64,000 bases of DNA from Taklimakanibacter sp049323275. Its GTDB lineage: Bacteria > Pseudomonadota > Alphaproteobacteria > Rhizobiales > Aestuariivirgaceae. Under the pieces are notes generated by a model. That model worked only from the letters and a program-made list of their open reading frames with translations. It had not been told where the DNA came from and searched no databases. The translations under genes and the position numbers were made by a program. This document shows, in pieces, positions 55,220 to 64,000 of this stretch (its first letter is position 1; every line of letters starts with the position of its first letter). The stretch covers positions 1 to 64,000 of the forward strand of contig JBMOOM010000051.1 in the NCBI GenBank assembly GCA_049323275.1, read 5' to 3'.

Positions 55220-55921
55220 TCAGAATTTCTCCACCCAGGGCCTGAGCTCGAGCTCCCAGCTCCAGGCGCTCCGAGGCTGCATCAGGACATCGAGATAGGA
55301 CCGCGCGATGGCATCCGGGTCGAGCATGCTGTCGGGCTTGTCGGGCGGCTCGCTGCGGCCGGGATTGCGGATGGCGCCGTCGATGATGAAATGGGCGACA
55401 TGGACGCCCTGCGGCCCCAATTCGCGCGCCATGCTCTGGGCCAAGCCACGCAGAGCGAATTTGCCCATCGCGAAGGGGGCGGAGAGCGGATAGCCCTTCA
55501 CGCTGGCGGTGGCGCCGGTGAACAAAATGGCGCCGAAGCCGCGCTTCAGCATGCGCCGGGCGGCCTGCTGGCCGACCAGGAAACCGCCATAGGCGGTGAC
55601 CGCGATGGCTTCCGCCACGTCCTCGGGATCGAGATCGACCAGGGCGCCGCGCAGACGGCCGGAGGCGTTGTAGATGACGACGTCGGGCTCGCCGTTGGCT
55701 TTGTCGACCTCGCCGAACAGGGCCGCGACCTGCGCGGGGTCGGAGGCGTCGCAAGGGAAGGTCCTGGCCCGGGTTTCGGCCGCGAGGCTCGCCGGTTTCT
55801 GCGGGTTGCGGGCGGCGAGGCCGACCTTCAGCCCCTGCTCCGAGAGGAGCCGCGCCAGGGAGGCGCTCAGGCCTGACCCGGAGCCGATGATGAGGGCGGT
55901 GGTGAAGCGCAGCTTGGACAT
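55220..55921 (-). CDS. SDR family protein lacking the catalytic Tyr (SDR_c10-like)
   Basis: 233 residues. ALIIGSGSGLSASLARLLSEQGLKVGLAARN is a degenerate Gly-rich motif, and LFTGATASVKG holds the Ser. The YxxxK site reads FAMGK, so Phe replaces the catalytic Tyr while Lys stays. This combination defines the CDD subgroup SDR_c10. Oxidoreductase activity by the usual mechanism is therefore doubtful. Monocistronic, convergent with the beta-barrel gene. Confidence 0.85.
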   Translation of the reverse strand: MSKLRFTTALIIGSGSGLSASLARLLSEQGLKVGLAARNPQKPASLAAETRARTFPCDASDPAQVAALFGEVDKANGEPDVVIYNASGRLRGALVDLDPEDVAEAIAVTAYGGFLVGQQAARRMLKRGFGAILFTGATASVKGYPLSAPFAMGKFALRGLAQSMARELGPQGVHVAHFIIDGAIRNPGRSEPPDKPDSMLDPDAIARSYLDVLMQPRSAWSWELELRPWVEKF

Positions 55922-56053
55922 GGAGGCCTCCTCGCTCTATTAAGTTCCCGAATGTGGGACCGGCGGGTTCGACTCCGCAAGCCATGCCGTTAGGTCATGT
56001 CAGCGCCCGCTTGCATTTTCCTTAGGCTTCCGCCATAACCCGGCCCGTTCAAA

Positions 56054-56094
56054 CCGCCTGGCCTGTAAAGGGCATGCCAGGGCGGTCTTTTATT
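56054..56094 (+). promoter_or_regulatory. rpmI: Terminator-like hairpin in the rpmI leader
   Basis: CCGCCTGGC (56054-56062) pairs with GCCAGGGCGG (56076-56085) with one bulge, followed by TCTTTTATT. It lies about 20-60 bases before rpmI. Possible attenuator of the L35-L20 operon or an upstream terminator. Confidence 0.55.
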
Positions 56095-56115
56095 GTGCAC
56101 CGAAAGGATAGCGAA

Positions 56116-56316
56116 ATGCCCAAAATGAAGACGAAGTCGTCGGCCAAGAAGCGATTCAAGGTCACGGCGACCGGCCGCATCAAGGCCGGTCAGGCCGGCA
56201 AGCGCCACGGCATGATCAAGCGCACCAACAAGCAGATCCGCAACCAGCGGGGCAGCATGATTCTGGCCGAGGGCGATGAGCGCCTGGTCAAGATCCATAT
56301 GCCCTATGCCCGCTAA
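56116..56316 (+). CDS. rpmI: 50S ribosomal protein bL35
   Basis: 66 residues. MPKMKTKSSAKKRFKVTATG, GKRHGMIKRTNKQIRN, HMPYAR: all family landmarks. AAAGGATAG precedes the ATG. First gene of rpmI-rplT-pheS-pheT. Confidence 0.98.
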   Translation: MPKMKTKSSAKKRFKVTATGRIKAGQAGKRHGMIKRTNKQIRNQRGSMILAEGDERLVKIHMPYAR

Positions 56317-56338
56317 GAACGCTGGAAGGAGATAAGAC

Positions 56339-56692
56339 ATGTCCCGTGTGAAGCGTGGTGTGACGGCCCGGGCCGCCCACAAGAAAGTCATCAAGAGCGC
56401 GTCGGGTTATTTCAACCGCCGCAAGAACATCTTCCGCGTCGCCGTGCAGGCGGTCGAGAAGGCGCAGCAGTATCAATATCGCGACCGGCGCACCAAGAAG
56501 CGCAATTTCCGCGCTCTGTGGATCCAGCGCATCAATGCGGCGAGCCGCGAACTCGGCCTCACCTATGGCCGATTTATCAACGGGCTCGGCAAGGCCGGTA
56601 TCGAGATCGACCGCAAGGTTCTGGCCGATCTCGCCGTGCACGAGCCTCAGGCTTTCGCTGCTCTCGTCGACAAGGCGAAAGCGGCTCTCTGA
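56339..56692 (+). CDS. rplT: 50S ribosomal protein bL20
   Basis: 117 residues. SRVKRGVTARAAHKKVIKSA, GYFNRRKNIFRVA and NAASRELGLTYGRFINGL match bL20. A strong GGAAGGAG lies before the ATG, 22 bases after rpmI. L20 is the autogenous repressor of this operon in other bacteria. Confidence 0.98.
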   Translation: MSRVKRGVTARAAHKKVIKSASGYFNRRKNIFRVAVQAVEKAQQYQYRDRRTKKRNFRALWIQRINAASRELGLTYGRFINGLGKAGIEIDRKVLADLAVHEPQAFAALVDKAKAAL

Positions 56693-56714
56693 GCCTCGTC
56701 AGCATCCATCGGTT

Positions 56715-56767
56715 CGGGCCGGGCTTTCGCTGGCGCTTCATGAAGCGTCAACGGCCCGGCCTTTTTC
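56715..56767 (+). terminator. Terminator or attenuator between rplT and pheS
   Basis: Outer stem CGGGCCG (56715-56721) / CGGCCCG (56752-56758) with an inner hairpin GGCGCTTCATGAAGCGTC, followed by GCCTTTTTC. Only 17 bases before pheS, so it may set the ratio of ribosomal protein to synthetase expression. No Phe-rich leader peptide was seen. Confidence 0.75.
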
Positions 56768-56784
56768 GTTGAAAGACCCCAAAG

Positions 56785-57855
56785 ATGAGTCTGCAAAACC
56801 TCGAACAATCGCTGATCGACGGCATCACCAGCGCCGCGGACGAGACCGAGCTCGAAAGCTTGCGCGTTTCGGCGCTGGGCAAGAAGGGCGCCATTTCCGA
56901 GCGCATGAAGACGCTGGGCGCGATGGCGCCGGAAGAGCGTAAAGCCGCGGGCGCCGAGCTCAATGCGCTGAAGGACAAGATCACCGAGGCGCTTTCGGCG
57001 CGCAAGGCGGCGCTGCAGGCCAAATCGCTGGAAGCCCGCCTCGTGACCGAGAAGATCGACGTCACCCTGCCGGCGCGCCCCGAGGCGCAGGGCTCGATCC
57101 ATCCGGTGAGCCAGGTATGGGAAGAAGTGGTGCAGATCTGGGGCGATCTCGGCTTCTCCGTCGCCGAAGGCCCGCATATCGAGAACGACTTCTACAATTT
57201 CACCGCGCTCAACATTCCGCCCGAGCATCCGGCGCGCCAGGAGCACGACACTTTCTATCTGCAGCCCAAGGCCGACGGGTCGCGCATGCTGCTGCGCACC
57301 CACACCTCGCCGGTGCAGATCCGCTCCATGCAGGAAAGCAAGCCGCCGATCCGCATCATCGCGCCGGGGCGCACCTTCCGCTCGGATTCGGACCAGACCC
57401 ACACGCCGATGTTCCACCAGATCGAAGGCCTCGTCATCGACGAGGAGACGCATCTCGGCCATCTCAAATGGGCGCTCGCCGAATTCTGCAAGGCGTTCTT
57501 CGAGATCGACGACGTCAAGATGCGCTTCCGCGCCTCGCATTTCCCGTTCACCGAGCCGTCGATGGAAATCGACATCAACTGCTCGTGGGAAGGCGGCCAG
57601 GTGAAGATCGGCGAAGGCTCGTCCTGGCTCGAGATCCTCGGCAGCGGCATGGTGCATCCGAGCGTCATCAAGGCCGGCGGCCTCGATCCCGAGCGCTATC
57701 AGGGCTGGGCTTTCGGCATGGGCCTCGACCGCATCGCCATGCTGAAATACGGCATTCCGGATCTCCGCGCCTTCTTCGAGGCCGATCTGCGCTGGCTGCG
57801 CCATTACGGTTTCCGCTCGCTCGCTGTCCCCACTCTCGCCGGAGGCCTCTCCTGA
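56785..57855 (+). CDS. pheS: Phenylalanyl-tRNA synthetase alpha subunit
   Basis: 356 residues, class II synthetase catalytic subunit. N-terminal coiled coil (1-90), motif 2 region HTSPVQIRSM and FRSDSDQTHTPMFHQIEGLVI, motif 3 GMGLDRIAMLKYGIPDLR. The stop shares a base with the pheT start (TGATG). Confidence 0.98.
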   Translation: MSLQNLEQSLIDGITSAADETELESLRVSALGKKGAISERMKTLGAMAPEERKAAGAELNALKDKITEALSARKAALQAKSLEARLVTEKIDVTLPARPEAQGSIHPVSQVWEEVVQIWGDLGFSVAEGPHIENDFYNFTALNIPPEHPARQEHDTFYLQPKADGSRMLLRTHTSPVQIRSMQESKPPIRIIAPGRTFRSDSDQTHTPMFHQIEGLVIDEETHLGHLKWALAEFCKAFFEIDDVKMRFRASHFPFTEPSMEIDINCSWEGGQVKIGEGSSWLEILGSGMVHPSVIKAGGLDPERYQGWAFGMGLDRIAMLKYGIPDLRAFFEADLRWLRHYGFRSLAVPTLAGGLS

Positions 57856-60263
57856 TGAAATTCACCCTCTCCTGGCTCAAGGACCATCTCGAGACCGAAG
57901 CCACGCTCGACCAGATCGTCGACGGCCTGATCGGCGTCGGCCTCGAGGTCGAAGCGGTCGAGGACAAGTCGAAGGGGCTGGCCCCCTTCACCGTCGCTTA
58001 TGTCAAGGAAGCGCGCCAGCATCCCAATGCCGACCGCCTGCGCGTCTGCGACGTCCTGACCCGCTCCGGCATGGTCCAGGTCGTATGCGGCGCGCCCAAT
58101 GCCAAGACCGGCATGAAGGCGATCTTCGCGCCGCCCGGCGCCTATATTCCGGGCACCAAGATCACCCTCGAAAAGGGCGTCATCCGCGGCGTCGAATCGA
58201 ACGGCATGCTGGTCTCGGAGCGCGAGCTGATGCTCTCCGAGGAGCATGACGGCATCATCGAGCTCGACAAATCGGCGCCGATCGGCTCGCCGGCGGCGGA
58301 AGCGCTCGGCCTCGCCGATCCGATGATCTATATCAAGGTCACGCCGAACCGCCCCGATGCGCTCGGCATCCACGGCATCGCGCGCGACCTCGCCGCCAAG
58401 GGCCTCGGCACGCTGAAGCCGCTCAACGTTCCCGCCATCGCCGGCAAGTTCAAGTCGCCGATCGGCGTGTCCTTGATCTTCGACAGCGGCGATGTCAGCC
58501 CCTGCCCGCTTTTCGTCGGGCGCTACATCAAGGGGGTCAAGAACGGCCCGTCGCCCGCCTGGCTGCAGAATCGCCTCAAGGCGATCGGGCTCAGGCCGAT
58601 CTCGGCGCTGGTCGACATCACCAACTACATCACCTTCGCCTATGGAAGGCCGCTGCATGTGTTCGATGCCGACAAGATCAAGGGCTCGATCCATGCCAGG
58701 CTCGCCAAGCGCGGCGAATATCTGCGCGCCCTCGACGGCAAGACCTATTGGCTCGACGCCAATATGACGGTCATCGCCGATGAGCGCCGACCCGAGGCGC
58801 TGGGCGGCATCATGGGCGGCGAGGAATCGGGCGTGTCGGACAAGACCGTCAATGTCTTCCTCGAATCGGCTTATTTCGATGCGCTGCGCACCGCCGCGAC
58901 CGGGCGCAAGCTCGGCGTCCAGTCCGATGCGCGCTACCGCTTCGAGCGCGGCGTCGATCCGGCCTTCACGCAGGCGGGCGCGGAGCTCGGCACCGAAATG
59001 ATCCTCGAGCTGTGCGGGGGCGAGCCGTCCGAACTCGTCGTCGCCGGCCATGTGCCCGACGCCAGACGCAGCTATCTGCTGAGGCGGCGGCGCGTCGCCA
59101 ATCTCGGCGGCGTCGAGGTCTCGGAGGCCCGGCAGAAGGAAATCCTGACCGCGCTCGGCTTCGAGGTCACCGAGAAGCCCGACGGGCTTCTGTGCGGCGT
59201 GCCGTCCTGGCGGCCCGATGTCCATGGCGAGGCCGACCTCGTCGAGGAAGTCTGCCGCATCTACGGGCTCGACAATGTGCCTTTCGCCGAAATGCCGCGG
59301 CTCTCGCCGATCGCCAAGCCGGTGCTGAGCCCGCTGCAGCGGCGCATGATCGCGGCGCGGCGCGTGCTCGCGACACGCGGCCTCAACGAGGCGGTCACCT
59401 GGTCGTTCCTGCCCGAGGCGCATGCCAAGCTCTTCAACAACGGCCATCGCAACCGCGACCTGGTGCTCGCCAATCCGATCTCGTCGGAGCTTTCCGACAT
59501 GCGGCCGTCGCTGCTGCCCAATCTCATCGCCGCGACGGGACGCAACATGGCGCGCGGCTTCCAGGACGTGGCGCTGTTCGAAGTGGGCCAGGCCTATGCC
59601 GGCGACAGGCCGGAAGACGAGACTCTACGCGCGGCCGGCACGCGGCGCGGCGATATCGTGCCGCGCAATTGGCAAGGCGGCCAGCGCGCCGTCGACGTGT
59701 TCACCGCCAAGGCCGATGCGCTGGCGGTGCTCGACGCGGCAGGCGCGCAGGTTCAGAGCGTGCAGGTCGTGGCGGAAGCGCCTTCCTGGTATCATCCCGG
59801 CCGTTCCGGCACGATCCAGATGGGCCCGCAGAACAAGCTCGCCACTTTCGGCGAGATCCATCCGCGCATCCTGGCCGAAATGGACGTGAAGGGGCCGCTG
59901 GTCGCCTTCGAGGTCAATCTCAGCGCCATTCCCGGAACCAAGACGCGCAGCAGCACGCGCGCCGCGCTGAAGGCTTCCGACCTCATGGCGCTCAAGCGTG
60001 ATTTCGCCTTCGTCGTCGACGAGACGATCGAAGCCGACAAGATCGTCAAGGCGGCCAAGGGCGCCGACAAGCAGCTCGTCTCCGATGTGGTCGTGTTCGA
60101 CCGCTTCGCCGGCGGCACGCTCGACGCCGGCAAGGCCTCGCTCGCCATCGAGGTGACGATCCAGCCGCGCGAAAAGACGCTGACCGAGGAAGAGATCGAA
60201 GCCCTGTCGCAGAAGATCGTGGCGCAGGTCCACAAGGCGACCGGCGGCGTGCTGAGAAGCTAG
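57855..60263 (+). CDS. pheT: Phenylalanyl-tRNA synthetase beta subunit
   Basis: 802 residues from ATG 57855 (MKFTLSWLKDHL). Domains in order: EMAP/tRNA-binding region (about 40-150), B3/4 with ALGGIMGGEESGVSDKT at about 315, B5, and the C-terminal FDX-ACB anticodon-binding domain (about 705-802, KRDFAFVVDETI). Length normal. Forms the (alpha beta)2 enzyme with PheS. Confidence 0.97.
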   Translation: MKFTLSWLKDHLETEATLDQIVDGLIGVGLEVEAVEDKSKGLAPFTVAYVKEARQHPNADRLRVCDVLTRSGMVQVVCGAPNAKTGMKAIFAPPGAYIPGTKITLEKGVIRGVESNGMLVSERELMLSEEHDGIIELDKSAPIGSPAAEALGLADPMIYIKVTPNRPDALGIHGIARDLAAKGLGTLKPLNVPAIAGKFKSPIGVSLIFDSGDVSPCPLFVGRYIKGVKNGPSPAWLQNRLKAIGLRPISALVDITNYITFAYGRPLHVFDADKIKGSIHARLAKRGEYLRALDGKTYWLDANMTVIADERRPEALGGIMGGEESGVSDKTVNVFLESAYFDALRTAATGRKLGVQSDARYRFERGVDPAFTQAGAELGTEMILELCGGEPSELVVAGHVPDARRSYLLRRRRVANLGGVEVSEARQKEILTALGFEVTEKPDGLLCGVPSWRPDVHGEADLVEEVCRIYGLDNVPFAEMPRLSPIAKPVLSPLQRRMIAARRVLATRGLNEAVTWSFLPEAHAKLFNNGHRNRDLVLANPISSELSDMRPSLLPNLIAATGRNMARGFQDVALFEVGQAYAGDRPEDETLRAAGTRRGDIVPRNWQGGQRAVDVFTAKADALAVLDAAGAQVQSVQVVAEAPSWYHPGRSGTIQMGPQNKLATFGEIHPRILAEMDVKGPLVAFEVNLSAIPGTKTRSSTRAALKASDLMALKRDFAFVVDETIEADKIVKAAKGADKQLVSDVVVFDRFAGGTLDAGKASLAIEVTIQPREKTLTEEEIEALSQKIVAQVHKATGGVLRS

Positions 60264-60354
60264 CCTCGTCGCCCACATACATTCGTCATCCCGGCTTTCG
60301 CCGCTTTCGGATTCACACATCTTGCGAGGTGCCTGCGATTTATCTCTCCGCGCT

Positions 60355-60879
60355 TCAGTGCAGGACTGTCGGGGGAAAACGATGAGGCCTCAGAAAAAGC
60401 GGCGTATAGCAAGCGGATAGAGTGTATCTCAGAATTCTCAAGCAGATTTTCCCCTTCTCCCGCTTGCGGGAGAAGGTGCCCGACAGGGCGGATGAGGGTG
60501 TTGGTCCGTCTGGCGGCAGCTCATCCGCGAGCGCCAGGAGGATCATGTCCATCACATCATTGATGCGATGAAATACATCATCGTTGAGGATGCGCAGGAC
60601 ACGGTATCCCTTCAGTCCGAGATAGGCTGTGCGGCGCGTATCGTAATCTCTGTCGTGATCCTCTGAATGGGTGGCGCCATCGACCTCGACGACGAGGCCG
60701 GCTTCGCGACAAAGAAAATCGACGGTGAACGGGCCGATCGAATGCTGGCGAATGAACTTATGTCCTTGCAGGCGTCGACCACGCAGGCCTGACCACAACC
60801 TCTCCTCGGCCGGCGTTTGACTCCTGCGTAGACGGCGAGCCTGATCCAGCCGCTTGGGCTCAATTTGCCGCGTTGTCAT
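60355..60879 (-). CDS. DUF559 (Vsr/PD-(D/E)xK-like endonuclease) protein
   Basis: 174 residues from ATG 60879. TPAEERLWSGLRGRRLQGHKF and FRQHSIGPFTVDFLCREAGL-like sequence, then VVEVDGATHSEDHDRDYDTR and KGYRVLRILNDDVF match DUF559, related to Vsr-type nucleases. The last 50 residues (SALSGTFSRKREKGK onward) are encoded by the flanking inverted repeat, so the true C-terminus may be shorter in ancestral copies. An upstream in-frame start at 60897 also lies at the edge of the other repeat. Function in this family is unknown. Confidence 0.82.
   Translation of the reverse strand: MTTRQIEPKRLDQARRLRRSQTPAEERLWSGLRGRRLQGHKFIRQHSIGPFTVDFLCREAGLVVEVDGATHSEDHDRDYDTRRTAYLGLKGYRVLRILNDDVFHRINDVMDMILLALADELPPDGPTPSSALSGTFSRKREKGKICLRILRYTLSACYTPLFLRPHRFPPTVLH
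60447..60500. repeat. Inner inverted repeat, left copy
   Basis: About 53 bases including the hairpin CTTCTCCCGCTTGCGGGAGA. Mirror copy at 60892-60944 differs by one substitution and one indel. Overlaps the 3' end of the DUF559 gene. Confidence 0.92.
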
Positions 60880-60891
60880 GGCGGCACCATA

Positions 60892-60944
60892 CACCCTCAT
60901 CCGCCCTTCGGGCACCTTCTCCCGCAAGCGGGAGAAGGGAAAAA
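60892..60944. repeat. Inner inverted repeat, right copy
   Basis: Inverted counterpart of 60447-60500, containing TCTCCCGCAAGCGGGAGAAG. Located 13 bases upstream of the DUF559 start. Confidence 0.92.
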
Positions 60945-61097
60945 CCAGGGAAGACCTCCCGTGAGATATGTGCATACGATAGCGGCGAAAGCCGGGATCC
61001 ATTCAATGGAATGAGCATGGCGGAGCTGCGCGCGCTTCGCCAATTTAATAGGCCCCGGGGTGACGGACTGGTTTCGAACTACGGCAAAGAACATCCT

Positions 61098-62246
<1,149 letters not shown>

Positions 62247-62315
62247 GTGTTACAGTTCTGGAACAGCCTTCAGCGAGTGGGCCCGACTATAGAGAGGTCC
62301 GGGCGTTCCGCCAAC

Positions 62316-63272
62316 TCACGAGCTGCCGATGAAGATGCCGGTGAGGAAAACCAGGGCACCGCCGACCGCCACCTGGAAGGCGGCGCGCAGGAAGGGCGTG
62401 TCCATGTATTTCCAGCGGATCCAGGAGATCGCCCACAGCTCGAAGAACACCACGATCATGGCGACGACGGTGGCGGTCCAGAAATCAGGGATGAGATAGG
62501 GCAGGGCATGGCCGAGACCGCCGACCATCGTCATGAGGCCCGAGGCGAGGCCGCGGATCAGGGGACGGCCGCGGCCCGACAGCTTGCCGTCATCGGACAG
62601 CGCCTCGGCCAGGCCCATCGAGATGCCGGCGCCGATCGAGGCGGCGAGGCCGACGAGGAAGGTCTCCCAGGTATTGTGGGTGGCGAAGGCGGCGGCGAAG
62701 AGCGGCGCCAGGGTCGAGACCGAGCCGTCCATCAGGCCCACGAGGCCCGGCTGGATGACCTGCAGGAGGAAGAGCTTCTGCTTGGCGTCGGCCTCCTCGA
62801 GACGGGCGTCGGGGGTCAGATGCTTGAGTCCGAGCCGGTCGGCGAGCGAGGTATGGTCCTTCTCGGCCGCAGCCAGGTCGCGCAGGAGCTTGCTGATCGC
62901 CGGGTCGGCCGCCTGCTCCGCCGCCTTGGTATAGAAGCGCATATTTTCGAGCTCGAGCATCTCGGCGCGCTGGCGCATCCATTCGAGCGTCATCTGCTTC
63001 GAGAGCCAGACCGGCGTATGTTGGACGAAGCCGCGCACGTCGCCGCGCCGGATCAGCGGGATGAAGTCGCCGAATTTCCTGCGGTAGGCGTCGGTGAGGC
63101 TCGCTTTGTGCGCCTGCTCCTCCTCGGCCATTTCGACGAAGACCTTCGCCGAGGCGGGGAATTTCTCCATCAGCGCATGGGCGAAGGCCAGGTAAGTGCG
63201 GGAGTCGTCCTCTTCGCTCGAGATCGCGAGGGCCAGGATCTCCTGTTCGGTCAGGTCGGAGAATGCTTTCAT
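62316..63272 (-). CDS. mbfA: Membrane-bound ferritin / iron exporter MbfA
   Basis: 318 residues. N-terminal ferritin-like (erythrin) domain at 1-150 with iron ligands in ISSEEDDSRTYLAFA, EMAEEEQAHKASL and AAAEKDHTSL, joined to a VIT1/CCC1 membrane domain (about 165-318: VIQPGLVGLMDGSVSTLAPL, four to five spans). In rhizobia MbfA exports iron and protects from iron and H2O2 stress. A perfect ICE (Irr) palindrome lies 8 bases before the ATG. Confidence 0.93.
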   Translation of the reverse strand: MKAFSDLTEQEILALAISSEEDDSRTYLAFAHALMEKFPASAKVFVEMAEEEQAHKASLTDAYRRKFGDFIPLIRRGDVRGFVQHTPVWLSKQMTLEWMRQRAEMLELENMRFYTKAAEQAADPAISKLLRDLAAAEKDHTSLADRLGLKHLTPDARLEEADAKQKLFLLQVIQPGLVGLMDGSVSTLAPLFAAAFATHNTWETFLVGLAASIGAGISMGLAEALSDDGKLSGRGRPLIRGLASGLMTMVGGLGHALPYLIPDFWTATVVAMIVVFFELWAISWIRWKYMDTPFLRAAFQVAVGGALVFLTGIFIGSS

Positions 63273-63280
63273 GATTTTTG

Positions 63281-63297
63281 TTTAGAATAATTCTAAA
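63281..63297. promoter_or_regulatory. Irr-binding iron control element (ICE)
   Basis: TTTAGAATAATTCTAAA, a perfect match to the rhizobial ICE consensus TTTAGAAnnnTTCTAAA. Its closeness to the mbfA start fits repression by Irr under low iron. Confidence 0.88.
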
Positions 63298-63414
63298 CTA
63301 TTGAACAGCTAAAATCTGCGCATTTTTCCAGAACCCTTCATTAAGGGGTCTCCACCTAGAGTTCGGCCTCTCAAGCAGCGGGATTTGAGAAAATTCCCGC
63401 CTCGGAAGGTATCC

Positions 63415-64000
63415 ATGAATACAACGGTCCTTCGCGTCGGCAGAGGCCGGCTTGCGGCCCATCTCGAAGAAACCCGGCGCGCGATCATCGCCGGGCTGCG
63501 CCCGCACGCCCTGCTCTACGCAACCGCGATCGCTGCTCTACTCGTGGCCTTCATAGCGGCGGTCCATATCGATCGTGTGTTCGAAATGGACATGGTCCTG
63601 CTGTTCTCGCTGCCGGTCTTCCTGGTGATCATCGCGGCAGCCATGTCGTTCGTCGTCCGCGAGAGCTTCCGGCTCTGGTGGACAGGTTACCAGGGCAGCC
63701 CGATCAAGGAGGTCGCCCGCCTGTTCGTGCATGATGCCCTGGCGCCGCAGCGGCTCGCCAATCTACTGCATGTCTTCATCATCCTCAGCGTGTTCATGTC
63801 GGCCTTCAACACGCTCAAGATCTTCCTTCCGGCGATGAACCCCTTCCAGTGGGATTCGACCTTCATGGAATGGGACAAGGCCGTCCATTTCGGCGTCCAT
63901 CCCTATCAGATCCTGCAACCGCTCCTGGGCCATCCGCTGATCAGCTTCGGCCTGAATCTGTTCTACAATCTCTGGTACTTCGTCATGTTTTCCATCTGGA
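63415..64000 (+). CDS. PAP2 superfamily inositolphosphotransferase-like protein (3' end outside window)
   Basis: First 195 residues. At least four membrane segments (LLYATAIAALLVAFIAAV, VLLFSLPVFLVIIAAAMSF, LLHVFIILSVFMSAFNTL, and LNLFYNLWYFVMF at the end). WDSTFMEWDKAVHFGVHPYQ and the LGHPLISFGLNLFYNLWY segment are like the Aur1/Ipt1-type PAP2 proteins; the catalytic PAP2 motifs would lie beyond the window. GGAAGG precedes the ATG. Function probably membrane lipid modification. Confidence 0.82.
   Translation, partial: MNTTVLRVGRGRLAAHLEETRRAIIAGLRPHALLYATAIAALLVAFIAAVHIDRVFEMDMVLLFSLPVFLVIIAAAMSFVVRESFRLWWTGYQGSPIKEVARLFVHDALAPQRLANLLHVFIILSVFMSAFNTLKIFLPAMNPFQWDSTFMEWDKAVHFGVHPYQILQPLLGHPLISFGLNLFYNLWYFVMFSIW

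Larger units (their letters stand above)
60296..60990. mobile_element. Candidate small mobile unit carrying DUF559
   Basis: Bounded by 10-bp terminal inverted repeats and holding a single gene framed by a second, 53-base inverted repeat. No transposase or target-site duplication was found. The mobile nature is an inference from structure and from the split host repeat. Confidence 0.4.
60284..61066. repeat. Palindromic repeat, family C, copy 3, split by the DUF559 unit
   Basis: Left end CGTCATCCCGGC at 60284-60295 and right part GCCGGGATCC (60991-61000) through GGGGTGACGG (61057-61066). In the intact copies these halves lie together in about 103 bases; here about 695 bases lie in between. The outermost bases of the intervening DNA are TTTCGCCGCT (60296-60305) and AGCGGCGAAA (60981-60990), a 10-bp perfect inverted repeat. 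Confidence 0.65.

Noticed and set aside
57804..59447. 547-residue minus-strand ORF opposite pheT
   Set aside because: Shadow of pheT, no motifs and no ribosome-binding site.

Overview
The window is a continuous piece of a GC-rich alphaproteobacterial chromosome, most likely order Hyphomicrobiales (Rhizobiales). The evidence is the lptC-lptA-lptB-rpoN-hpf-ptsN cluster, a clustered Entner-Doudoroff operon (zwf-pgl-edd-eda), an Hsp20-DUF1150 pair, a membrane ferritin MbfA with a perfect Irr/ICE palindrome in front of it, and palindromic repeats of rhizobial type. Gene density is very high and no stretch longer than 300 bases lacks a gene. Several hundred antisense ORFs are shadows caused by GC-rich codon usage and are left out.

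Layout. 1-4.9 kb: end of penicillin-binding protein 1A, a META-domain lipo/periplasmic protein, a YgjP-type metallopeptidase coupled to intracellular PHB depolymerase phaZ, a SCO protein and a FucU/RbsD mutarotase. 5-13 kb (minus strand): a double-domain ALDH16-type aldehyde dehydrogenase with deoC, then eda-edd-pgl-zwf. 13-19 kb: hrpB, a small monooxygenase-like protein, an ABC-2 exporter pair and a DUF1186/SEC-C protein. 18.8-27.3 kb (minus): one long nucleoside uptake and catabolism operon (BMP binding protein, ATPase, two permeases, cdd, purine nucleoside phosphorylase, deoA, deoB). Its product, deoxyribose-5-phosphate, is the substrate of DeoC, encoded 10 kb away. 27.6-34.2 kb: Hsp20-DUF1150, then the LPS transport/sigma-54 cluster, rnd and tRNA-Leu(CAG). 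34-46 kb: NDUFA9-like epimerase, uppP, GST, queG-SDR, ABHD10-like hydrolase, infC, a DMT transporter, MarC, a HlyD/DUF2955 efflux pair, a LysE exporter, a PAP2 gene broken by an in-frame TAG, and a YafY/WYL regulator.

47.2-54.3 kb is the most unusual part. It has GDP-fucose synthesis (manC, gmd, fcl), a GT10 fucosyltransferase, and a compact minus-strand operon of a PqqD-like peptide-binding protein, a 49-residue peptide with a YxxPxIL segment resembling RiPP leader motifs, a GT2-TPR glycosyltransferase and an ATP-grasp ligase. I read this as a candidate uncharacterised glycosylated-peptide (RiPP-like) system. This is inference from domains and gene order.

54.4-64 kb: an outer-membrane beta-barrel, an SDR that lacks the catalytic Tyr, rpmI-rplT-pheS-pheT, a DUF559 gene framed by two nested inverted repeats (a possible small mobile unit), a RecF/OLD-like ATPase, mbfA, and the start of a PAP2-type inositolphosphotransferase cut by the window end.
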